Positions 43,218-52,982 of a DNA stretch of 64,000 bases are shown here, one piece after another. A program made the translations under genes and the position numbers. The notes beneath the pieces are model-generated. The model was given only the letters and a program-made list of their open reading frames with translations, searched no databases and was not told the DNA's origin. Each line of letters begins with the position of its first letter. Position 1 is the first letter of the stretch. Source of the DNA: Thraustochytrium sp. TN22 (Eukaryota > Sar > Bigyra > Thraustochytrida > Thraustochytriidae); NCBI GenBank assembly GCA_013306675.1, contig JABLUY010000052.1:1-64000 (forward strand), written 5' to 3'.

Positions 43218-45767
43218 TCAATGCAGGCTTTGCGACGCACGTCGCAGGAAAGCGCGCAGCTCCGCCTGCGCCGCGCGCTCCAAATGCGGGTGTCCAGACA
43301 GAGCTGACCTGGCCTCTTCTGCGGACGCCCACTCACGGGTCAGGGAGCGAACATACGATTGGAAGCGAGCAAACGAGGCGCTCCCGTCGGCGGCCCCCGC
43401 GGCCGGCTCCGCATCGGCCTCGATGGCCGCAGCTGCGGGCAGCGAGGCTAGCGCCTGCTGCAGACGCTTGGTGGCGACCTGCACCAAGTCGTCTGGCCGA
43501 CCCACGCGTTTCGAAGAGGGCCCTTTGCTGCAGCTCGCGGCACGCATGTCGAGCATCGTGGCTTCTGCGAGCCAGCTCTCGGCTAAGGGCGGCATCTCGG
43601 CCTCCACAAGCGCGCGCTTGCGCTTCAGGTGACTGCCGAAGGCCCCGCGGTGAGTCGGTGGAAGAAAGCTGGGCAGGAGAGCGGCACAAGCCTCTGGGAG
43701 CGACTTCACGAAAATCTCAAAGGCGATCAGCGCCAGCGCACGGAGAACCGCGTCACCCGCACAGGCGGCGAGCGCGGTGTCGCAGGCCTCGCGGAGGTGG
43801 GCGATGGCCTCGTCCGTTTGGATAGCCTGCGCCGGAAGGCGGGCGAAACGCGGGACGAGCGAGAGCGTGGCCACGCAAGCGACCGCCGAGCCCGCGCTGG
43901 TTTGGGCGAGGCGCTCCACGGAGGCGGCAATCGCGACAGCCTGCGCTGACGACGCGCTGCGGGCAGAGGCGATTTGCAAGAAGCAATCGCTGGCCTCGAG
44001 CGCGAGATGCCAGAGCGCAGAGCCGCGCGGTGGCGGGACGCCGGTCTGCGTTGCCTTCAGGCAGTCCCAGCAGGCTTGTGCGAGACGCTGCTGCCCCCTG
44101 GTGGCCACCTCCTCAAAGAAGCGCAAGCCACGGAGCATGGCTAGAGTCCCGTACTGCGCCATCAGGATCTCCGCCTGAGCACTCGCATCGGCCGCGAGAC
44201 GCGGCACCAGGCGGTCAAGCATGACCGCGCATGCATCTGCGGCGCTCGACGAGGCGCCGACGTCGATGGGTGGCAGGCTGGCCAATACGTGAGCACAGGC
44301 GATGTCCTTTGTCGTGGGCGCGCAAGTCGGCTCGCGACCGCGGAGCGCAGCGCCGAAAAATGTCTCGTCCGGGTCGAGGTCTCTGGCGAGCTGCGCGAGC
44401 ACGCCCTCGCAGACGGCGCGCGGGATGTGGAGGCGCATGGGAAGGTTGACGCATAGAGAAGCAGCACCTGCATTTGCATTTGCATTTGCATTTGCATTTG
44501 CTGCGGCATGGCGGGCCGTGAGCTCGTCGACAAGAGCATCTTGCAACGCCTCGAGCGCGAGCTGCAGTGCCCGCGAAGCGAGTGCGGCTCCCGTCCGCGA
44601 GGCCGCGACCTGCGCGGCGCCGCGGGCCGCCGCGCTGTTGCTGGGCGAGGCGCAGAGGGCGTCAAGTGAGCGCACGGCCCATTCGCGCGCGGTCGGCCGT
44701 GCATCCATGAGAGCGTCGACGACCACGTCGCGCACGTCGCCGTGGCCCTGGGAAACGAAGGAAGCGACGCCGGCTGCGACGGTCTCGAAGCTGCGATCGG
44801 CCCCAAAGAGCGACACGTAGGCGTCCGGAGAGGCAGGCCGGGCCGCCGCGCGCGTCAGAGCCCGTAGCACGGGCGCGGCGAGCGAGTCCGACGCAGGCCC
44901 CGCGCCGGCAGCCACCTCGGCCCAGAGCATGGAGAGGCCGAGCGGGTCGTGGGCGTCAGCAAGTGCGTCGGCGAGCGTGGCGCTCACCTCCATGTCGGGG
45001 CCGCTGACCGCCACGACCGCGCGGCAGACATTCTGTAGTGACTCCCGGAGCAGTTCACCGGCCTGTCGGGCGGCGGGCCGGTGCTGCTCGTCCAGCACGC
45101 CTGGTGTGGCGAGCAAGGGGTGCGGCTTGCCCTCTGCGGCCGCGAGGCACGCTCCACAGAGCGCAGCGCCGGCGGAGATCACGAGGGTCATCTCTGTGCA
45201 CCTCGGATCCGCGCGAAAGGCAATGCCTGACGCGTTTGCCTTTGCCTTCGCGGCTCGCAGCCCGTGCAGCTTCTTGCCGAGGCGGAGCACCATGACGAGG
45301 CGGCTGGCATTGGCCTTGGCGATCTTCGCAGAGCGCACGAGCGTCCGCTCGCGCGGGCCAAGTCCGGCCGCGTTGTCGAGGCCGGCCTGGAGCGTGGCGA
45401 GTGCATCCTGCATCGCGTGCGCTGCCGCGCCCAGCAGTGCTGCCTCATCCAGGTCATCGCAGAGGCGCTCGTACTCCTTGGTGAGAAGCTTGGTGACGGC
45501 CTTCCAGACGCGCGCGTCCACCTCCAGGTTGTCCACCTGCAGCGCGACGAGCCTCTCGCCCAGGCCCACAGCCAGCTTGCACGCCTCGGCCGCCTCCGCG
45601 GGCGGCCGCGCGCGCCAGACGTCGTGCTGCGCCAGCACGCCCTCCAGCGCGGCCAGCTCACCCTTGAGCTCGCCGGACCGCGCCTCCTCTTCGGCCGACC
45701 CCGCCTCCGCCGCCTCCGCCCACCGCTCCAGCGCGCGCTCCACGCGCTCCGCCGCCGCGCGCGCCAT
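43218..45767 (-). CDS. Alanine-rich helical protein, unrecognised
   Basis: I cannot assign this 849-residue protein with confidence. It is Ala-rich and appears helical throughout, in the manner of HEAT/ARM-type solenoids. It has no signal peptide, membrane segment or catalytic motif that I can see. A short (Ala-Asn)n run, from GCAAAT hexamers at 44469-44502, breaks the fold near residue 425. The C-terminal part contains FEIFVKSLPEACAALLPSFL followed by a basic SHLKRKRALVEAE. The overall layout loosely recalls the FIRRM/FLIP (C1orf112, DUF4487) family of FIGNL1 partners in DNA repair, but that is a weak guess from memory of the family. The ATG at 45767 is the first in frame and gives a plausible amphipathic start. 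The frame is clean over 2.55 kb with low-complexity content only locally, so I consider it a real gene. Confidence 0.7.
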   Translation of the reverse strand: MARAAAERVERALERWAEAAEAGSAEEEARSGELKGELAALEGVLAQHDVWRARPPAEAAEACKLAVGLGERLVALQVDNLEVDARVWKAVTKLLTKEYERLCDDLDEAALLGAAAHAMQDALATLQAGLDNAAGLGPRERTLVRSAKIAKANASRLVMVLRLGKKLHGLRAAKAKANASGIAFRADPRCTEMTLVISAGAALCGACLAAAEGKPHPLLATPGVLDEQHRPAARQAGELLRESLQNVCRAVVAVSGPDMEVSATLADALADAHDPLGLSMLWAEVAAGAGPASDSLAAPVLRALTRAAARPASPDAYVSLFGADRSFETVAAGVASFVSQGHGDVRDVVVDALMDARPTAREWAVRSLDALCASPSNSAAARGAAQVAASRTGAALASRALQLALEALQDALVDELTARHAAANANANANANAGAASLCVNLPMRLHIPRAVCEGVLAQLARDLDPDETFFGAALRGREPTCAPTTKDIACAHVLASLPPIDVGASSSAADACAVMLDRLVPRLAADASAQAEILMAQYGTLAMLRGLRFFEEVATRGQQRLAQACWDCLKATQTGVPPPRGSALWHLALEASDCFLQIASARSASSAQAVAIAASVERLAQTSAGSAVACVATLSLVPRFARLPAQAIQTDEAIAHLREACDTALAACAGDAVLRALALIAFEIFVKSLPEACAALLPSFLPPTHRGAFGSHLKRKRALVEAEMPPLAESWLAEATMLDMRAASCSKGPSSKRVGRPDDLVQVATKRLQQALASLPAAAAIEADAEPAAGAADGSASFARFQSYVRSLTREWASAEEARSALSGHPHLERAAQAELRAFLRRASQSLH
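44469..44502 (-). repeat. (GCAAAT)n hexanucleotide run coding (Ala-Asn)n
   Basis: Five to six hexamers inside the unrecognised helical protein gene, read on the minus strand as Ala-Asn dipeptides. The same hexamer type occurs in the channel linker. Confidence 0.9.
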
Positions 45768-46032
45768 CCTGCCCGCCCGGCGCCGTTCCGTGTCTGCCTT
45801 TCCGTCGAGGTTCTGTTCTCAGCTCGCTCGCGCCGCGCCGGTCGTTAGGTTCGCCGCGAGGTTCCGCGGTCGGCGGCCGCGGCGGCGCGCGGCGGCGCAG
45901 GACGGGCGGCGCGGCGACACGACAATGCATCACCAGCGCATCGTCGTCGAGGCAAAGTCGCGAGGCGACCAAAAAGACTTCGGTTCCATGGCAGCCTGAG
46001 TGATTGATACCAAACAAAAAGGAACGAGAAGG

Positions 46033-47553
46033 TTACGTCACGGTCTGAAAGAGGCTGTTGGTGTTCAAGCAGAGGTAGTCGCTGCTGCTGCTAATGCTGC
46101 TGCTGCTGCTAATGCCGGAGGCGCCAATGCCTTGCACGACGCCGCCCGTGCCGGTTTGGCCCTTGCGCACTTTGCCGACGCAGGTGACCTTGCGCAGGCC
46201 GGTTGCTTGCACCTCGAGGAGCACGCACGTAAAGCTGTCGCCGGTGGAGACCTGGAGCGGCGTGTGAGCGTCGGGCAGGTTGAAAGCCTTCAAGTTGTCA
46301 CCCATGTCTTCGGCGGGTCGGGCGCCGACGTCCTCGGCCGCGCCGTTGCCGAGCTGGCCGGACTCGCCATTGCCCCAGCAATAGACCCTGCGCGTGTTGT
46401 TCTGGAAGTGGCCAAGCGCGCAGCGAAAGCCGTACGAGGCCGAGAGCTGGTCCGGCATGAAGCCGGACGGGAACTCAACCCCAGTCTTGCGGCTAGATTT
46501 GGAACCAACATGACCGTTGTCGGTACCCACGTTGTCGATGTCGCCAGAGTTATAGCCGCGCACGCCCAAAATGTACTGTGCGTTCTCAGCGTCCTCGAAG
46601 TTGGAATTCGACCCGAAGCAAAGCACCATGCGCTGCTCCGAGGTGCTGCCCTTCGGCTCGGCGAGCAGCACGCAGGAGTGCGCAAAGCCGAACACGGCCT
46701 GGCGCAGCTCGAGATGGCTCTCGCCAAAGTCGATGAAGTCTTGCTCGCCTAAGTTGTTACTCTTGTCGCCGATGCTGGTTTTGGATGTGCCTAGCGGGAT
46801 CTTGCCTTTGGTTGCGTCGCCCCACATGCGCGCGCGGCCGTTCTTGTCCACGATGGCGCAGGTACCGAAGCTACATTGGAGCGACTGCACGCCCGCATAA
46901 GCCATGCCGTGGTCGACCACGGGCCGCAGGGTGGCATCGTCGAGGCGAAAGCGCGAGTTATCCGAGTCCATGCCCAGAGCTCCGCGGCGATTGCGGCCGA
47001 AGCAGCGCACGTCCGAGTTGCTCAGCAGCACGCAGGTAAACTGCCGACCACAGGTGACCTTGTCCACGACGGCGTCATCCTCTTGAAAGTAAAGGCCGTC
47101 AAAGTTGGTGAAGTGCTCGGCCAGCACGTCAGGCTGGGTGAAGTCTAGCTTCCGTCCGTTCAGACCAAGCTCGCCATCCTCATTGCGGCCCAGGCACTTG
47201 ACAGACCCGTCCGCGAAGTGGAAGCACGTGTGGTCGAAGCCAAGCACCACCTCGCGCAGGTCCTCCCCGGTGCCCAGGTCGATGCGTCGACTGGCGTCAA
47301 ACGCCTCGTTTCCCGGGTCGAAGTCCTCCTCGCCGCCGACGCCCAGCTTGCCAGCGTCGTTGCTGCCCCAGCACCACACCCCCGCTGGCGACTTGGTGTA
47401 CACGCACGCGTGGTTCCAGCCCACGGCCAGCTCCAGGCCCTCGACGCCCTCTAGCTCGCTGCACCTCGGCGCTGCGGCGCTCGTCGGCCTCGCCTCGCCG
47501 CTGAGCGCTGCCACCGCCACAGCCGCCGCCGCTACCGCTCTCCGTCGTACCAT
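46033..47553 (-). CDS. Secreted RCC1-like beta-propeller protein
   Basis: A 506-residue protein with a probable signal peptide (MVRRRAVAAAAVAVAAL..., cleavage near residue 27). About seven RCC1-like repeats follow, each with a Cys in the HxCxxx strand and usually a second one in the CWG/CFG strand. Examples are HACVYTKSPAGVWCWGSND, HTCFHFADGSVKCLGRNED and FTCVLLSNSDVRCFGRN. The repeat number suits a seven-bladed propeller. The regular Cys pairs suggest each blade is held by a disulfide, as expected outside the cell. Ran guanine-exchange activity is therefore unlikely; binding or adhesion is a better guess. The C-terminus is a Ser-rich run followed by DYLCLNTNSLFQTVT. The ATG at 47553 is the first Met and gives the signal peptide. 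It is divergent from the LRR receptor gene, and its 3' end lies 265 bp from the start of the preceding same-strand gene. Confidence 0.83.
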   Translation of the reverse strand: MVRRRAVAAAAVAVAALSGEARPTSAAAPRCSELEGVEGLELAVGWNHACVYTKSPAGVWCWGSNDAGKLGVGGEEDFDPGNEAFDASRRIDLGTGEDLREVVLGFDHTCFHFADGSVKCLGRNEDGELGLNGRKLDFTQPDVLAEHFTNFDGLYFQEDDAVVDKVTCGRQFTCVLLSNSDVRCFGRNRRGALGMDSDNSRFRLDDATLRPVVDHGMAYAGVQSLQCSFGTCAIVDKNGRARMWGDATKGKIPLGTSKTSIGDKSNNLGEQDFIDFGESHLELRQAVFGFAHSCVLLAEPKGSTSEQRMVLCFGSNSNFEDAENAQYILGVRGYNSGDIDNVGTDNGHVGSKSSRKTGVEFPSGFMPDQLSASYGFRCALGHFQNNTRRVYCWGNGESGQLGNGAAEDVGARPAEDMGDNLKAFNLPDAHTPLQVSTGDSFTCVLLEVQATGLRKVTCVGKVRKGQTGTGGVVQGIGASGISSSSSISSSSDYLCLNTNSLFQTVT

Positions 47554-49043
47554 GGTCGGTCTTCGGCTGTGCGAGCGAGCCGCCGCGCGCGATCTTTACG
47601 AAGACGCCCGGGTCGAACGTAAAGACGTCCTGGATGACTGGATGAGAGCAGCTTTGGTTCTGTCAGTGGTGAGCGCCTCCGCGGCGTGCGCGCGACTGGA
47701 GTGCTAGGCCTAGTACGGGTACGGGTACCAGTACAAGAACTAGTAATAAGTCAATCCGGCTCAGCAGATTGACAGTAACAGGTAACACCAGCAGGTAAGA
47801 GCTAGCTTTGTAGCCTGAGTTCGGAGGCCAAGGTTCTCAGTCTGGACGCGGCGCGAGTGGACTCCACGAGTCGCCACGCCTCTCGCTCTCTGTCGTGCGC
47901 GTCGTCGCGGCACACGCCTTCGAGTTCGAGTCGGACTTGCTGCCGCTCTGCCGACCGCAAGTGAAGCCTCCGACAGACGCGCTTCGAAGATTGAAGCCTT
48001 GCCGCCACTGGCTGCGGCAGAGAAAGGAAGGAAGGAAGTAGCTTGGAGGAGCTGAGCGAGCGAAGATGATCAACGCAGTCCCCGCGCAGGTCCCACCTTG
48101 GCAACCTCTCCGCGCGCTGCTGGCGGACGAGTACCCTCTGATCATGTGCAGTGAGCCTGGAAACCAACCTCAAGTTGGACTCGAAGCAGCCGCGCTCGCG
48201 CGCTCAGCGCGCTCAGCACTCAGGGCAGGCCGGAGCGAGCGCCGTGCTCCTGCACTGGCAGAGGCCTCCAGGCTCGTCTCCGCCGTGACGGCCGCGGCCG
48301 CGCGCGCCGGCCCGGTCTTTCGACTCGAACAGGCTCTTCTTCGAGGCGCTCTTGAGGCTCTTCGAGACGCTCTTCAAGTTGGCTCAGATGACTCTGAGAT
48401 AAGGCCAGGCTGCCGAGGGCGGGCGCACGCGGCAGAACTACCCTCCTCGCCAGCGTCGGCCAGCGTCGGCAGCGTCGTCGAAGCCACCGGCGATCGCCGC
48501 AAGAACTGCGACAACTTGACTGCGAGCCCGAGTCGGACTCGGACTCGGACTCTCTTCCCTTCAAGTTCAAGAGGCGTGCCGCACGCGGATCACAACGTTA
48601 GCTGCGTGGCGACGGCGTGGCGCGCCGCGGCCGCGTTGAGGACTCGGACTCCGCTGGATCTTCCCGGCGGCTGCGCGACTGGCACGGCAACCGTGACACT
48701 GCAGCCTGGAGTGGAGGATCCCGATCACGCCTGACCGCAAGACGAAGCCGTGGTGCAGCTAACTTACTCAGGCTACTAGCTAGTAACTAACGTAAGTTAG
48801 TACTGCAGTGGCACGCGACCGCCGAGGCGGCCTTGCAGTGCCAAGTGCTGGCCGGCCGGCCCTGCCAGTGGAGTGGTCTGGAGTCTCTCTCGGTTCAAGT
48901 TGTATACCGCCAGCGGCAGCCTGAGGCTGCCCAGCGAGTGCAATTAACGTCAGCGCGACTCGGGCTGCGTCGTGGCCGCGGCGGTAAATTGCATTCGCTC
49001 GACTCGCAGCAGTCTTCACCCACTGGCTCCAACTTGAAGAATC
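47554..49043. promoter_or_regulatory. Divergent upstream region, RCC1-like / LRR receptor genes
   Basis: 1.5 kb between two head-to-head genes that both encode secreted or surface proteins. It contains a GGACTC hexamer run (48531-48552). An ATG-initiated open frame of 222 codons at 48066-48734 (+) has no recognisable domain and Arg/Ala/Ser-rich composition, so I do not call it a gene. Confidence 0.5.
48531..48552. repeat. (GGACTC)n hexanucleotide run
   Basis: Three to four hexamers upstream of the LRR receptor gene. It is the third occurrence of this hexamer in the window. Confidence 0.8.
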
Positions 49044-52000
49044 ATGACGGTGGTGGTGGCGATGGCGATGATGATGGTGGCGGCGGCCGTCGCGCTGGTG
49101 ATGCCGGCTGCGGCGCAGGGTACACAGACGTGGCGCGCCTCGTGGGAGTGCCCAGACAAGATCAACACGACGCGGATCGTTGGCGCAAGGCAGCTCTTCA
49201 AGTGCCTTGGCATGGACGAAAGCAGGAAGATCCCAGCCGAGGTGGCGCAGCTGTCACTGCTCACCGCGCTGGACCTGAGCGAGGGCGAGCAGGTCAATTT
49301 CAGGAATAGCATCCCGGCGGAGCTAGGCGCGCTCACAGCGCTCACGTACCTGGATCTGAGCGGGAACCAGCTGTCTGGGCGCATCCCAGCGGAGCTTGGC
49401 AAGCTGTCGCGCCTTGAGGTGCTGAATTTGGGCAACAACAGGCTCGAGGGCTTGGTTCCGGAGGAGGTTTTTACGAGCATGAGCCGGCTGCGCGTCTTTG
49501 ATGCGCAGTACAACAACCTGACGGGCGTGCCTTCGTCGCTGGCGCGGGCTACGGCGCTCGAGTATTTGACGCTGCGCAACAATCTCTACCTGGAGGGGAC
49601 AGTGGACATTCGCGAGATGCAGAACCTGCGCGAGCTGGTCCTGCGCGAGTGCATGCTGGATGAGCTGCTCTCGCAGGGGCCGCTCTCAGACCTCCGCGTG
49701 GTCTTTGCCAACTACAACCGCTTGCGGAGTCCGCCGCCTCTGTACGCAGGCACGACGAGCTTGCGGCGCTTCAGCGTAGGGCACGTGCAGCAGCAGGGCC
49801 AGTTCTCCATCCCATCGAGTCTGTCTGCACTCAACTACCTCACGTACCTCGGGCTGGATGACTCCGGGATCGCGGGCGACCTGGCGTTCCTGCCCAGCAT
49901 GACGCGCCTCACAGACCTGCGCATCAGTACAAACTTTCTCAGCGGCGTCTTTCCACCGCCAAACAACTTTCCACTGCTCGAGTACGCCCGGCTGGAGAAG
50001 AACAACATCACGGCCGTTACGGAAGCCATCTCCAACATGCGCTCCCTGACGCGCCTTGAAATTTACAGCAACCAAGTGGAGAGCCTCCCGCTGGGCAGCT
50101 TCGATCAGTCGATTCGGACCATCCTCGCTGGTGACAACCACATCGGTGAGCTGGACGCGAGCTTCACGCGGCTCACACAGCTGCGCGTGTTTGAGGCCCA
50201 GGCTAATGGCATGACCGGCTCGCTGCCGGATGAGTTGAGCGAGCTGTCAAACCTGGTCAAGCTCAACCTGGCCGGCAATGCGCTCACGGGGATCTTGCCG
50301 CTGGGATTTACGAAGCTCTCGGATCTCTCCGACTGTGATTTGTCGCGCAACCGCCTGCAGGGCGCGATGCCGGAGGGCCTCAGTGACCTGAAATCGCTGC
50401 GCTTCCTGTACCTCGGGGCCAACGAGCTCAATGGCACGATGCCATGGTCTGTGGGCCGCCTCAACGCGCTGCGCATTCTCAGCGTCAGCAACAACCCCGA
50501 CCTGGAGGGCATCTTTCCCTTTGGCGAGTCGGAGGACGCCACCAGCTTCCTCATGCCGCCGCGCCTGCGCATGCTGGATGCCGTTGGTACGCAGTTCGCC
50601 TTGGATTTGACGCGCGTCAACGTCAGTGAACGCGTCGTACAGGCCGACGCCTTCGCCAACGACGCGCGCAAGGTGCTCTTGCTTGGCGTGGACGAGACCG
50701 AGGACGTGCCGTTCCCGCTCTACGCGACGGTGGACGAGAAGCTTCCTGCGGCGCCGTCCTCGGTCCGCGTCGCCCAGCGCAACCAGGCCAGCCTGCGCAT
50801 CAGCTGGGACCTGCCCAGCCCGCAGGGCGGTGCCATCATGGAGTATGAGGTGCTCCTGCACTACTCGTTGAAAAACCCAGATGGCGGAGCCTCACACGTG
50901 GCATCCTCGTCGACGCTCACGACCGGGCGGACGATCCTGCTCGAGGGCATTCCGAGCGCCAGTGAGTACTCGCTCGAGGTCCGTGCGCGCACGTCGGCCG
51001 GCTGGGGACCGTGGTCCCCCACCGTAGTGACCTCCACTTTGCAGCCGTGCCCGACGAGCTACGAGCGGCTTACGTGCTTTGGCACGGGCTGCCCAACCAC
51101 GTACATTCTGCACGATGATCAGACCACCTACCCGAACTGCGCCATCTGGTGCGTGACCAGTGAGGGCGCCCTGATCCCGGGCATTGTGTGCAACAAGAGC
51201 ACAGTGGAGACCGTCGAGCTCAAGGCCGAGTACTGGCGCGCGTGGACGAGCGCACTCGACGTGGAGCGTTGCCCGGCGCCCTCGTACTGCCAACCAGGGG
51301 CTGGCACCGCCACCGCCAAGGATGGCGCAAGGGGGAATAGCACTAGCGAAACCGCGGCTGGGCTGCAGACTGACGTGTACTGCAGCCCGCACCACACGGA
51401 CGTTTTCTGCTCAGGCTGCGCCGAGGGCTACGGCCTAACTTCAACCGGCTGCGAGGTCTGCACGACCGAGCGCATAGCGTACGAGTCTCGCTGGGTCTGG
51501 GCTCTCTTTAGTGTCTTCGTTGTGGCGAACTGCATCGGCATCGCGATTGTAGTGCGCCGGGGCGTCTCTGCGCACAAGAAGGCGTACAGGCGCGAGGACC
51601 CAAACGATGGCGATGACGAGGAGGAGGAGGAGGAGGAGGAGGTGGGCACGCTCAGTGCGGTACTCCGCCAAATGCCGGCTTTTTTGCCGATAGACCGCAA
51701 CATGGTGGGCTTCTTTCAGGTCATGTTGCCGTTCGCAAGGACATACGGGATCTTGGGCGGAGCATCCGCTGGCGGCGCAAATGCCGTGAACGGCTCCGTG
51801 GAGGCGGTGAGCGGGACAGCGCGCTTCGTGCACGCTTCGGCCCAGGTCGTCTTCAACATGGACATCTCAGTGTTGTGGGCGGCCTCGCACGTCGAGTGCG
51901 CCTTTCCGACGTGGGAGCCTCTCTTCGCGAGGATTATGCTCATCACGCTGCTCCCGATCGTCTTCGTCGCCTCGCTCTGGCTCTTCGGCGCCGGCCTGGT

Positions 52001-52982
52001 CGGCTGTGCGTGGCCGCGCGGCCGCGGCAAGGCCCGCGTTCTGGCCGCTCAGATCACCATCCTCGTCTTCTTCTTCGTCTATCCGAGTGTTTGCGCCGCC
52101 CTGACCCAGGCATTCCTGTACAAAACCTTTCAGGTGGACGCGGACAATGCGGTGAGTCGCCTCAAGGCCGACTACCGCGTAGCCTTTGGGGAGGGCTCGC
52201 TGCATTGGTACAGCGTGCTTTTTGTCATCTTATACGCTGCCGGAGTTCCCTTTCTCTTCTATTGGGCGACCAGAACTCGCCAGCGCGCCGATGGCCTCTA
52301 CAGCGAGGAGGCTGCACCCGACGCACTGGCGGAGGAGGGCATCTCAGACGCCTTTGGGCGCGCCATCGGTGGCATGGTCAAGCCGTACCGCGCGGATATG
52401 CCGTACTGGGAGGTGGTGGAGCTGGTCCGCAAGCTTTGTATGACGTCCATCTTCCTACTCATCGCGCAGGTGGCCCCATTGCTCGCACCGGTCGTCTTTC
52501 TCGTGCTGGCCGTCCTCTGGTTCCACCTGCTCCAGTCGAATGACCCCTACTTGAGCGGATCCTCCATGTACTGGGGGAGCAAGCGGACTGCGCAGACGGC
52601 CGCCTTACTCCTCTTCTTCGCGTCGCTCCTGCCCATCGTGTCTTCCCTGGACGATGGCGTGAGCTACAATGACCTTCGGGATGCCGCCATCGTCGCCTGC
52701 GTCTTTATGCTCTTGGTCTGGCTCGTGTGCCGGCTCGTAACGTCGGTGCGCAGCACCAAAGCTCCGGCCAAGGACGCGGTGAAAACGCCGCCAAGTGACG
52801 AGCGCAGCGATGAGACCAAGTCGCTGTCCAGGCAAGGGTCGCTGACTCGGGCTGCTACGCCGCCGCCTGGTCCACCGCCAAGCCCAGTCCCGGTGGCCTC
52901 CTTTGCGAAGCACGAGGATCCTACAGACTCCTCCTCCCAGGCCGGTGCCACGTCCCAGGTGGCTCAAGTGACCATGGTGTAG
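49044..52982 (+). CDS. LRR / fibronectin-III / multipass membrane receptor-like protein
   Basis: Predicted cell-surface protein of 1,312 residues. A hydrophobic signal peptide covers about residues 1-25 (MTVVVAMAMMMVAAAVAL...). Plant-type leucine-rich repeats run from about 60 to 510, for example LTYLDLSGNQLSGRIPAELG. A fibronectin type III domain follows (about 569-668; LRISWDLPSPQGG to YSLEVRARTSAGWGPW), then a Cys-rich segment (about 669-810) ending CSGCAEGYGLTSTGCEVC. From about 813 to 1235 there are roughly eight hydrophobic segments, interrupted by an acidic Glu run near 855 and including the motif PYWEVVELVRKL. The tail is Ser/Pro-rich. This membrane region resembles the polytopic C-termini of protist GCC2/GCC3-like and TRP-like proteins. 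Whether it is a channel is uncertain. There is no kinase domain. The ATG at 49044 is chosen because it directly starts the signal peptide. Confidence 0.85.
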   Translation: MTVVVAMAMMMVAAAVALVMPAAAQGTQTWRASWECPDKINTTRIVGARQLFKCLGMDESRKIPAEVAQLSLLTALDLSEGEQVNFRNSIPAELGALTALTYLDLSGNQLSGRIPAELGKLSRLEVLNLGNNRLEGLVPEEVFTSMSRLRVFDAQYNNLTGVPSSLARATALEYLTLRNNLYLEGTVDIREMQNLRELVLRECMLDELLSQGPLSDLRVVFANYNRLRSPPPLYAGTTSLRRFSVGHVQQQGQFSIPSSLSALNYLTYLGLDDSGIAGDLAFLPSMTRLTDLRISTNFLSGVFPPPNNFPLLEYARLEKNNITAVTEAISNMRSLTRLEIYSNQVESLPLGSFDQSIRTILAGDNHIGELDASFTRLTQLRVFEAQANGMTGSLPDELSELSNLVKLNLAGNALTGILPLGFTKLSDLSDCDLSRNRLQGAMPEGLSDLKSLRFLYLGANELNGTMPWSVGRLNALRILSVSNNPDLEGIFPFGESEDATSFLMPPRLRMLDAVGTQFALDLTRVNVSERVVQADAFANDARKVLLLGVDETEDVPFPLYATVDEKLPAAPSSVRVAQRNQASLRISWDLPSPQGGAIMEYEVLLHYSLKNPDGGASHVASSSTLTTGRTILLEGIPSASEYSLEVRARTSAGWGPWSPTVVTSTLQPCPTSYERLTCFGTGCPTTYILHDDQTTYPNCAIWCVTSEGALIPGIVCNKSTVETVELKAEYWRAWTSALDVERCPAPSYCQPGAGTATAKDGARGNSTSETAAGLQTDVYCSPHHTDVFCSGCAEGYGLTSTGCEVCTTERIAYESRWVWALFSVFVVANCIGIAIVVRRGVSAHKKAYRREDPNDGDDEEEEEEEEVGTLSAVLRQMPAFLPIDRNMVGFFQVMLPFARTYGILGGASAGGANAVNGSVEAVSGTARFVHASAQVVFNMDISVLWAASHVECAFPTWEPLFARIMLITLLPIVFVASLWLFGAGLVGCAWPRGRGKARVLAAQITILVFFFVYPSVCAALTQAFLYKTFQVDADNAVSRLKADYRVAFGEGSLHWYSVLFVILYAAGVPFLFYWATRTRQRADGLYSEEAAPDALAEEGISDAFGRAIGGMVKPYRADMPYWEVVELVRKLCMTSIFLLIAQVAPLLAPVVFLVLAVLWFHLLQSNDPYLSGSSMYWGSKRTAQTAALLLFFASLLPIVSSLDDGVSYNDLRDAAIVACVFMLLVWLVCRLVTSVRSTKAPAKDAVKTPPSDERSDETKSLSRQGSLTRAATPPPGPPPSPVPVASFAKHEDPTDSSSQAGATSQVAQVTMV

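Noticed and set aside
46033-47553. Nuclear RCC1 (Ran exchange factor)
   Set aside because: Signal peptide and paired cysteines in the blades argue for a secreted relative of the propeller.
48066-48734. 222-codon ATG-started frame before the LRR receptor
   Set aside because: No recognisable domain, Arg/Ala/Ser-rich, and it includes the GGACTC microsatellite. Kept as unproven.
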